DNA of 64,000 nucleotides, taken from Asterias rubens (taxonomy: Eukaryota; Echinodermata; Asteroidea; Forcipulatida; Asteriidae). The stretch lies in contig NC_047068.1 in assembly GCF_902459465.1 (NCBI RefSeq), positions 4,836,001 to 4,900,000 of the forward strand. The letters run 5' to 3'. The number at the start of each line of letters is the position of its first letter. The stretch's first letter is position 1. The notes below the pieces were generated by a model. That model was not told where the DNA came from. It did no database searches and saw nothing but the letters and a program-made list of their open reading frames with translations. This document shows positions 35,801-47,800 of this stretch, in pieces. The position numbers were made by a program, and so were the translations under genes.

Positions 35801-38800
35801 ATTGAAATAAAAAAGAAAACAAGTCAAACAAGAAGTATTTTAAACTTAAGTTTGTTGTTTGTATGTGTTGCTGGTTGGTCCTTGCTTTGTAAATCCTACT
35901 TGAAGCCAGTACATGCTGTTCATATAGCCACCCAGCCCAAAACTCTGTAGCATATAGAGAGGTAGATGGTTTGCATAAGACATCACACTTTTTCAATACG
36001 GTCTTTTCTTTAACTTTGTTAATGGTGGAGTATTGGTTGTTTTGGGGTAATTTTCTCTTCTTTTCTTCTCTCAAGAGAGAATATTATTGTTCATCATACA
36101 TTCTTCATAGCATTTCGGTCATTAATTTTATATCAAGATCAAATATTCACTTCTTTGTCCCGTAATCTTTAAAGGCAGTGGACACTATTGGTAGTTACTC
36201 AAAATAATTATTAGCATAAAACCTTACTTGGTAACGAGTAATGGGGAGAGGTTGATGGTATAAAACATGCTGAGAAACGGCTCCCTCTGAAGTGACGTAG
36301 GTTTCGAGAAAGAAGTAATTGTCCAAGAATTTGATTTTGAGTCCTCAAGTTTAGAATTTGAGGTCTCGAAATCAAGCATCTGAAAGCACACAACTTCGTG
36401 TGACAAGGGTGTTTTTTCTTTCATTATTATCTCGCAACTTCGACGACCGATTGAGCTCAAATTTTCACAGGTTGGTTATTTTATGTATATGTTGAGATAC
36501 ACTAAGTGAGAAGACTGGTCTTTGACAATTACCAATAGTGTCCACTGTCTTTAACGATAAATTAACCCAAATAGTATTAACAAATCGTGTACAAAATTGT
36601 TTGCCAGGTTTTGACTGAGTTTGATAGATTTAAGTTAAGTCTGGTGTGTCAGTGTTCAACATCACTGGAACGATCTGAGTGTAGAAGATTTGTTAAATAC
36701 CATTGGATGATTGATTCTGATTACCATCAGTGTGCTGATTTTATTTCCTGTCAAGAAGGAAGGTTTTCTTTACTCTGGCATTCACTCTATTAGGTCGTAG
36801 TTTTCTGTACTTGTACTGAAATGGTGATATTGTCTGCTAGATGTTTAATGCAAACCATCTTTGTGTCTCAAAGAACTAGTTCAGTTTGATAGTGACTATT
36901 AGTCAACTCAAGTTGATGATTACAGTAATGTTATGTCTAGTCTCTTTGATTCAAGATATTATACAGCATTGGTAATAGTGTCCAAACACTGCAATGTGAG
37001 GCTAACATAATCTGGTTATAAATAACAGTAAGGTAAAGAACTAGTGGGACCTGCTACATTTACAATAACAGTAAGGTAAAGAACTAGTGGGACCTGCTAC
37101 ATTTACAATAACAGTAAGGTAAAGAACTAGTGGGACCTGCTACATTTACAATAACAGTAAGGTAAAGAACTAGTGGGACCTGCTACATTTACAATAACAG
37201 TAAGGTAAAGAACTAGTGGGACCTGCTACATTTACAATAACAGTAAGGTAAAGAACTAGTGGGACCTGCTACATTTACAATAACAGTAAGGTAAAGAACT
37301 AGTGGGACCTGCTACATTTAAAATAACAGTAAGGTAAAGAACTAGTGGGACCTGCTACATTTACAATAACAGTAAGGTAAAGAACTAGTGGGACCTGCTA
37401 CATTTAAAATAACAGTAAGGTAAAGAACTAGTGGGACCTGCTACATTTACAATAACAGTAAGGTAAAGAACTAGTGGGACCTGCTACATTTAAAATAACA
37501 GTAAGGTAAAGAACTAGTGGGACCTGCTACATTTACAATAACAGTAAGGTAAAGAACTAGTGGGACCTGCTACATTTACAATAACAGTAAGGTAAAGAAC
37601 TAGTGGGACCTGCTACATTTACAATAACAGTAAGGTAAAGAACTAGTGGGACCTGCTACATTTTCAATAACAGTAAGGTATAGAACTAGTGGGACCTGCT
37701 ACATTTACAATAACAGTAAGGTAAAGAACTAGTGGGACCTGCTACATTTTCAATAACAGTAAGGTATAGAACTAGTGGGACCTGCTGCATTTACAATAAC
37801 AGTAAGGTAAAGAACTAGTGGGACCTGCTACATTTATATTACCGTAATTGTGCTGAATTCTTTTAAACTGTCTGATGAAGACATCTGTGAAAATTTGAGT
37901 CAAGAACCATGGTGTTCAAAGACCCATAGTTTTGAGCACAAAATTATACATGAGCACAGTCGAGCGTTTAACAATGGCTTGAGACACACTGAAACAAAAC
38001 ATAGCCAAAATTAGAAATACAAAATAATTGACTGAATTAGCTCTGAGAGCACAGTTCCCAACATGCATGACTTCACCCATAATGCTTTGCCTTCCTTTGT
38101 TCATTTCTTTTTGTTTGAATTAGCGACATCAGAGGGACAATCCAAGGTTCTTCATGGCATGTATTTGCCAGGATTCAGTGAAGGTAAAATACTTATCAGT
38201 CCTTCCAAGAAACTAATCCTCATGTATTAAAGCCATTATACACTTTCGGCACAGAAAAAAAAAAAAGAGTTCACAGATTTACAAATAACTTACAGGGTTT
38301 ACAGAAGGTAATGGTGAAAGACTTCTCTTGAAATATTATTCCATGAAATGCTTTACTTTTTGAGAAAACATTAAAACAATTGTCAATTCTCGTTGTCGAG
38401 AATTACGGATTTATTTTAAACACATGTCATGACACGGCGAAACGTGCGGAAACAAGGGTGGGTTTTCCCCGTTATTTTCTCCCGACTCCGATGACCGATT
38501 GAGCCTTAATTTTCACAGGTTTGTTATTTTTTATATCAGTTGTGATACACGAAGTGTGGGCCTTTGGACAATACTGTTTACCGAAAGTGTCTAATGGCTT
38601 TAACTCGATTGACAGTTGGTTTGTGCCTGTAAAAGACAATGCACAATTACAACACAGAAACTTTTGTGAAACTCAGTTTATTAACACCAAGAATGGTTCA
38701 AGACTACTTGGGTGTTTATAAGGAAAATGTTTTGGTTTGTGTAAACTCCAATGTTTCTTGAAAAAGATTCATAGATAGTCATCACTCCAGATCTTGCTTA

Positions 38801-41800
38801 TTCTCAAAATGTAAAACTTCAAGTCTTGTATGCTCTTGTTTTGAGCAAATTTGCACACTTCAGTTCTTTTCAGCTAATTCAAAGCATTACTTTTAAAGAA
38901 CATTTTGTTTGCCCTGCTGTGCTTTGAATCCTTTGTACAAGATGCATGCTGTTTTTCTTTTGCATGTTTTCATTTATTTATTCCATTGAAGAATTGTCAA
39001 ATGTGAATCAACTTGCCATTTTCAATACTCAAACTCTAACGATGCTAATGATGCAACTGGAAACATTTGTCAAATGGTATCATCAACAGTTAAGAATAAG
39101 AATCCGATACAGTATATGTTTAATCTTATTGTTCTTTGACTTTGCATGGACACAAACAGTAACTTTATAGTTTTCTTGCATGTATTTCATGGACCATCTT
39201 CCCTCCTTTTCCATCCATCTCCACCTCCCATCCCTCTTGCATGAATCCTCTCACTATAGATGAGAATGAAGAGACAGATTTGACTGACTATCCCTCAGTG
39301 AGTGAGGTTTCTTATTCTCATCGCCACCATCGTCATCCTCATCATCATAAACCACCTCTACATCCCAAAGAACCCTCACCCAAGCCAAAACCTCGTCATT
39401 CCAAGTATTCTCCGAATGTTGGGTCTGAGGCTGGCCCGTCTGCTCGTCGCCCTAGTCATGATAGAAGAAAACGAGGCAGTATTTATACCGTAAATCCTGA
39501 GCAGCTTCAAGGTAATATTATTGTACGAGACGTACACATCAAATGCCCTGAAGTTTGGGGGCTTTAGTACACATCAAATGCCCTGAAGTTTGGGGGCTTT
39601 AGTAAAAATCAAATGCCCCAAAGTTTGTGAGCTTTAATACAAATCAAATGCCCTGTTTATGGAATGTAGTATATTATGGGAAAACTTCATTATAAAAGTT
39701 AGCTATGGTTTCATATCTGAATTGACAGGATTTTCTTAAGTAGGTTTTGAAACTTTGCATGGTGGAAATATGATATACAAAGGTTTACGGTAACACCATG
39801 TAATGACTATCTCTAATGAGTTGGGGTGGTTCTGAAAAGAACCGTTGGTTTCAACTCGACGTTTTGATCAGTATGCTCTGATCGTCTTCTGGAGAAAGGA
39901 TTTTCTTTACCCTTGTTATTTTATGCATGTAATGATGAATATATATCTTGAGCAATATTGCATGATTTATATTGATAGTGCACGATTGTCTTGAAAAGCA
40001 TGTCAGTTTATTTGTGTTATGTAACCAACATTTCAATCCTAGCTAATGCTTCACTAGCTGATACTTAACTTTTTATTTATTAATTGTGAAATGTAGATGA
40101 GCTACAGTTAAATTTATTTCTCACCTGCAGTGATGATGATCAAGCGGACAAAGGTATCATTTTTTGATGTGGTTTTTATTCATTTGTAAAAACATTGTTG
40201 TAAAATGGGCCATAATAGAACCTTGACATCCTGACCAGGGTCCCTTGATATCCTGAGAAGGGACCCTTGATATCCTGACCAGGGTCCCTTGATATCCTGA
40301 GAAGGGACCCTTGATATCCTGACCAGGGTCCCTTGATATCCTGACCAGGGTCCCTTGATATCATGACAAGGGACCCTTGATATCCTGACCAGGGTCCCTT
40401 GATATCCTGACCAGGGTCCCTTGATAGCTTGACCAGGGTTCCTTGATATCCTGACCAGGGTCCCTTGATATCCTGACCAGGGTCCCTTGATATCCTGACC
40501 AGGGTCCCTTGATATCCTGACCAGGGTCCCTTGATATCCTGACCAGGGTTCCTTGATATCCTGACCAGGGTCCCTTGATATCCTGACCAGGGTCCCTTGA
40601 TAGCTTGACCAGGGTTCCTTGATATCCTGACCAGGGTCCCTTGATATCCTGACCTGGGTCCCTTGATAATCTCATTGTGAGAAGTGAGCACTGGATAATA
40701 TTGTTGTGTACACATTGTTCTATTGACAGTGGTGACAAGCATGCTGTCAGATGAAGATTCCGTCTCAATTCAAAGTTCTTCCAGACGTCAGCCACATCAC
40801 TCCTCTCCTGATCATCCAGGATTTAACGCTAATAACAACACATCCCTCCTGAATGGTCGAATGGTTCAACACTTCCCTGGTCCTTCATCTATTACAGTTC
40901 CTCCTGATGCAAGATCTGGGTATGCATCATCTGTAGAAGGAGGAGATCATTTAAGACGTGGTCAAAGACCTGTTACTTCAACCCCTCATAATGGACGCCC
41001 TGTCTCCCCACCTGCTAGTTTTATCTCTCATGCCAGTAGCCGCTACTCGCTATCATCTCATCATTCAAGCTCACGAGCTTCTGTCTTGATGAATGGATCA
41101 CCTCCACAGAGACCCACTGCCCCACCACCCCCTCCTCCCCCTCCCCCACCTCCCCCTCCAGCTCCACCCACTCCTGAAATCAATAATAATAACGGACAGA
41201 ACTGGCCAGCTGGAAAGATGACAGTCAAGAGATTAAACTGGGAGAAATTACCTGATACTGAGAACACTGTCTGGAGTGGGGTGAGTTTCATAACTTCTAA
41301 CAATTGTTTTTGTTACAGTTGTGAGTCTGAATCATAATCAGACCATTGGAAATCAACATTTGATCATCAACCCACACCTACTTGAACATACTGCATCCCT
41401 GAGGGAGATGAAAGCCCCCTTAACAGTGGAGTATTTTTGCCCTATTACAAAATCTTGAGAGATGATGGCCCCTTAACAATGGAGTATTTTACCCTATTAC
41501 AAAATCTTGAGAGATGATGGCCCCTTAACAGTTGAGTATTTTTGCCCTATTACAAAATCTTGAGAGATGATGGCCCCTTAACAATGGAGTATTTTACCCT
41601 ATTACAAAATCTTGAGAGATGATGGCCCCTTAACAGTGGAGTATTTTACCCTATTACAAAATCTTGAGAGATGATGGCCCCTTAACAATGGAGTATTTTA
41701 CCCTATTACAAAATCTTGAGAGATGATGGCCCCTTAACAATGGAGTATTTTGCCCTATTACAAAATCTTGAGAGATGAATGGCCCCATACAATCCAGTAT

Positions 41801-44800
41801 TTTTTTTCCCTTTACAAAATCCTGTGTCCTCCAAAGGAACTTGTTAATGAAAATCAATTCAACATAACATACACTTAATCAAACAGCTTTGCTTATCACC
41901 AGATAGCTCTAATAAACAAAGTTGACATTCATGATGTATTTTTTGCCATTTAAACTTGTTCATTGTTTGTTTACTTTGTTTCAGATCAGTGAAACTGAAG
42001 ACTATCTCGCTGATGTTATTCAGCATCTAGAACTGGAAGAAAAATTCAGTGTCAAAAACAAAAAGAAAGGTAAATTTTGTATCACCTCCTGCCATACTCA
42101 TTAAAACTATGAGATGTTACAACCATTAATTAGAACAGCTATTGTTTTCATCAAGAATTGATTTTTTTAGGATCATTCTTTGTTCATCCCAAAACCTTAC
42201 ATTTTCTGGGTTGCAAATGTCATTAGCATTACAAGATGTTCTTGGAGTTCATTAGTTAACTTAGTCTCTGAAACAACGTGACCGTCATGTATCAAGTTAT
42301 ACTAAATCAAAGATAATTGCTTAAGAGCTTTATCACTTCATAACTCCTGAACCAAAACAGATCAATGTCTGATCTTTCATTTATCATGTCATACACAGAC
42401 ATAACCCCATTTGTACATTTCTTGAGTAGTCACAGCATGCCTCTGTTCAAAATACTGATCTCCAAAAAGTCTTGACAATAGTTACTTATGTGTCTTGTTT
42501 TTGTAATTGATTTATTAAACAGTTTCCCCCAAAGAGAAGAAGCCTCAGATTGCTGTGATCAACCATAAGAAAGCTCATAATACAGGTAATGTCGTTTAGT
42601 TCCTTATGGCATCCATTTTACTTGGTCATCTTCAACTGCCCATTGCTTGATAATCCTATTGTGTTTAATTCTTTATGGCAGCCATTTTACTTGGTCATCC
42701 TCGACTGCCCATTGCTTGATAATCCTATTGTGTTTAATTCCTTATGGCAGCCATTTTACTTAGTCATCTTCGACTGCTCATTGCTTGATAATCCTATTGT
42801 GTTTAATTCTTTATGGCAGCCATTTTACCTGGTCATCTTCGACTGCCCATTGCTTGATAATCCTATTGTGTTTAATTCTTTATGGCAGCCATTTTACTTG
42901 GTCATCTTCGACTGCCTATTGCTGAAATCAGAGCTGAGATTCTAGCGATGAGTACAGAGAAGTTTTCCCAGTCCCATTTGGAGCAGATGGCTCTCTATGC
43001 TCCAGACGACCATGAGGTAGGTTTCTTCTGAATTATGAACTGCTCTATGCGTTTCATTTATTGTTTTGGAAAGGCAAGTGTCATTGCTGTCAGTGTCAGG
43101 CACTAATTAAATAGAAGTCTTAAAATGTCTTACAAGTGTGTGACTTGGTGAGGTGCTTCTGGGTTATGATACTGATACCAATAATAGTATATAGATTTAT
43201 TGAGCACCTCTCACTCATCCCACCTAGAGAAGCTTTAAATACAACATTAAAACTTTCTAATTAAATAGAAGTCTTAAAATGTCTTACAAGTGTGTGACTT
43301 GGTGAGGTGCTTATGGGTTATGATACTGATACCAATAATAGTATATAGATTTATTGAGCACCTCTCACTCATCCCACCTAGAGAAGCTTTAAATACAACA
43401 TTAAAACTTTCTAATTAAATAGAAGTCTTAAAATGTCTTACAAGTGTGTGACTTGGTGAGGTGCTTATGGGTTATGATACTGATACCAATAATAGTATAT
43501 AGATTTATTGAGCACCTCTCACTCATCCCACCTAGAGAAGCTTTAAATACAACATTAAAACTTTCTAATTAAATAGAAGTCTTAAAATGTCTTACAAGTG
43601 TGTGACTTGGTGAGGTGCTTCTGGGTTATGATACTGATACCAATAATAGTATATAGATTTATTGAGCACCTCTCACTCATCCCACCTAGAGAAGCTTTAA
43701 ATACAACATTAAAACTTTCTTATTAATACAACATTTAAAAAGACTAGCATAGCACTGAAACAAACAGTCAGTGAGTTGTAATTGGATTTTGAAACCATGA
43801 TGATTGTTAACCTATTTTGATTGTTAACCTATTTTGATTGATTGTTTTTCCAGATTGAGAAGCTGAAACACTACAGTAACAAGGTTTCTCAGCTGACTCT
43901 GCCAGACAAGTTTGCATACGAGGTCAGTCAGTATTTAGATAATAAGAAAAGATAGCCATTCAAGTCTTAAGATATTGTGAGAACCAATCGTTAGTCTAAT
44001 AACAGTTATTGGGTTCATGTCATTGTGTGATAGATGTATTCAGTTATGTCTTAAATTTGCTGATGAATTAATTACGAATTCAAAACTTTCTCACTTAATT
44101 CCACCTTTAATAATCTTATAAATCAAAGGAATCTTCGTTCATCAACATGTAGGTCAGTTCTTCAAGTAAGGTGTAGAACTAAAAGATTCAAACAGAGTGC
44201 AATACCAAATAAAATTAACCAATTCTAGCTACTATTCCGGCCAAAATGCTTGGGCCGAGTGACACTTTAACAAGGTGTGTGGGCACAACAAGATATGGCC
44301 GGGATCAAACTATCTAGTTGTCTTATTGAAAATATAAAAGATTTTAAGGATCCTATCGGATGAACAATGAGTCCATAGGGCAGGATTAATCATAAATAAT
44401 AATAAGACTTGTAATGCGCACATATCCACCCTGCTTGGTGTTCAAGGCGCATGATTGTGTATTATGCATTATGTGCTAGTTATAAGATGACCTTCATACC
44501 AGAATTAAGTGTATTATGCATTATGTGCTAGATATAAGATGACCTTCATACCAGAATTACTTTTTACTTTTGTTCAAGGCGCATGATTGTGTATTATGCA
44601 TTATGTGCTAGTTATAAGATGACCTTCATACCAGAATTACTTTTTACTTTTGTTCAAGGCGCATGATTGTGTATTATGCATTTTGTGCTAGTTATAAGAT
44701 GACCTTCATACCAGAATTACTTTTTACTTTTGTTCAAGGCGCATGATTGTGTATTATGCATTATGTGCTAGTTATAAGATGACCTTCATACCAGAATTAC

Positions 44801-47800
44801 TTTTTACTTTTGTTCAAGGCGCATGATTGTGTATTATGCATTATGTGCTAGTTATAAGATGACCTTCATACCAGAATTACTTTTTACTTTTGTTCAAGGC
44901 GCATGATTGTGTATTATGCATTTTTTGCTAGTTATAAGATGACCTTCATACCAGAATTACTTTTTACTTTTGTTCAAGGCGCATGATTGTGTATTATGCA
45001 TTATGTGCTAGTTATAAGATGACCTTCATACCAGAATTACTTTTTACTTTTGTTCAAGGCGCATGATTGTGTATTATGCATTTTGTGCTAGTTATAAGAT
45101 GACCTTCATACCAGAATTACTTTTTACTTTTGTTCAAGGCGCATGATTGTGTATTATGCATTATGTGCTAGTTATAAGATGACCTTCATACCAGAATTAA
45201 GTGTATTATGCATTATGTGCTAGTTATAAGATGACCTTCATACCAGAATTAAGTGTATTATGCATTATGTGCTAGTTATAAGATGACCTTCATACCAGAA
45301 TTACTTTTTACTCCACTTCATGTCATGTCTTTCCCTTTGATCATTCTTAATGTCTCTTTCTCCAATTTTGACAAGTGTGTTCAGTCTAGTGTCTTTTAAA
45401 GTATATTTCCTTAATTGCTTTGTTTTGTTTAAGTTCGTTGTTGTAATTTTCTTATGAGTTTTTCATTGAATTAATGTTATTCAATGTAATTTTGTTTGTA
45501 TCTTGTTGTTTGGGCAAGTGGTACATGACTGGGTAATTTTTAGCATTCCTTGAATAAAAACAACTCAATGTTTAAATATTCTTTGTTATTATTTTGCATA
45601 ATTTTTGCCAGATGAGCCAGTTGCCAGGTTACAAGCTGCGTATTGAGAGCTTGTTATTTAAGTCTAGTTTTGATGAGAAAATGGAAGAGGTTTCTAAGTT
45701 GCTGAAGGTGATAGAGAAATCTGCGGTGGAGCTTCGAGCGAGCCAGAAACTCGCTAAAGTCCTTGAGGTTAGTCACAATGTATTCAATTTTGAATTGAAT
45801 ACAAGATTTATATCATGTATGACATGTAATTATCTCTTAGGAATTGTGTTGATACTAGAAAATAGAAGGAAAACAATTTTCTTTTCATAGACTACAAATC
45901 TTTTTTTCTCTGTCATGAAAAGGTTTTATGAAATCGTTCTTTCCAATCTATTTTTCAGTTGGTGTTAGCGATGGGAAACTACATGAATAAAGGAAACCAG
46001 AGAGTGGCAGGAGCAACAGGATTTAAAATCACATTCCTGACTGAGGTAAGATAAAGCATAGAGCAAGGAACAGAAGGAGTTACAACTAGTCGTGTTCAAA
46101 GGTTCCACGTGTGTTACCACGGTCACAAACGATTAGCGCTAATCGGCAGAAACATCTGCGGGCGCATTTGCTAGTATAAAGAACTAGATATTATATGTCT
46201 GTGGTTACGTCACAGAAATTGCATTGCGCTCAAGCGTCCTTCTCAACCAAATGGCAGACGGAAAGAATGATTTTAGCTAAGATAACGACATTTCAATGAT
46301 TTTATCAGAAGAAAATGTGTAAGGGAATTACCTCTTTTTAATGTTCTTATAAAACAAACACAAAATCAGTTGAATAATTACGGCTCTCTCAGTTTTCTTT
46401 ACCAAAAAATATCCCACCCCAAATTGTCCATTTTGTATTCCCTTTTTTCAGTTTGTGTCTAATTGTGTCTACCGTTCAAGTGCATATCCCCCGATAGGAA
46501 AAACGTTTGCAAACAATCTCAATTCGTTTTCAACGGCCGTAGACCACCGACATTCTTTTTATGATAAAAAAAAATCAATATTACATATATCATTATTTTT
46601 CCGATCAGCAAAACCTAACAAGTGTCACAACTCATCACAGGAAAGGCCGATTTATTTGCTTCAAAATTCAGTAGAAAACTCAAAATTGACAGTTTCTAAT
46701 GTAGCACTGTGCGCATGCAACGTGGCTAACATCGTCTACTGCGCACGCGTTGAACTTGTGTGTTGCTACTGTACCACTTCAAAAATTATCTGCTGTTGAA
46801 ATATTATATGTTTTCTGCAATCCATATACTTTTGATTGAATTAAAACAATCTTGTGAAGCAATGTAATGCCAACCCATTAATGTTTCTTTTTTTCTCTAC
46901 TTGTCATTATAGTTAGATACAACCAAAACAGCAGACAATAAGTCTACATTCCTTCATGTTGTTGCTAAGGCAGTATATGCTAATGTTCCAGAGGTCATAA
47001 CCTTTGGAGATGAGATCCCTATGGTACCTAAGGCTTGTAAAGTGTCTCTTAGAATGGTTAATGATGAACTTCAAGAAATGAAGAATAAGCTAGAGGTAAG
47101 TTTAACTCAAATGTTTATTTCAATTTATTTATACTTTCAACCTCCTGGTAGTTCTAAATGGTGTTTACTTCTATCAACATTTTAAGAAGAGATTCTTACA
47201 TGCAAGAATATCAAACAATTAGTATTTACTTCAACATTTACAAAAATAGTTCATGTAGATGCTTATCACCATGCAGTATTTAACTTTAAAATCAATACAT
47301 GATATGGGATTGTCTGACACAAGTTGATAATTAATCTTACTCTATTTGACTACAGGACTTAATAGATCAGAGTGAGCAGCTTGAACCAAGAGAAGATGAA
47401 GATCTACCTGAGGATAAATTCACTCAAGTTATGAATGTATCCTTTAAAGCAAACATTATGACCACGACCCACATCCTCACATGCCTGGTAGAAAGACTCT
47501 CGACTGAACCCTATACTATCTTGCAAAAAAAATTGAGAGGTTATGCAATCTGATTGGTTAAAAACTTGTCATGTGGGAATGTATTATCATGTGATATAAA
47601 GACCGGCTCTGTGTGAACTAGTGAGTAAACAAAGCATGCTGTGTACAAGCGTTGTATGCACTGTGGTTTTTATGCGTGAACTTTCAAATAGTTGATTTCT
47701 TTGTACGTTTTTTTCTTCTTTTTTCTGCCTGCACAGGCCATACCAAACGTTTGAGTGAAAGTTTTAAACAAGTAACAGAACAAACTTGTGATATAATGAA

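Noticed and set aside
40129..40153. Alternative acceptor inside exon 40097-40153 (CACCTGCAG)
   Set aside because: Using it would end in the wrong phase for exon 40730; the upstream acceptor at 40096 fits.
40176..40795. Minus-strand frames of 188 and 144 codons
   Set aside because: Produced by the 22-bp repeat lacking stops; they lie in an intron of the plus-strand formin gene.
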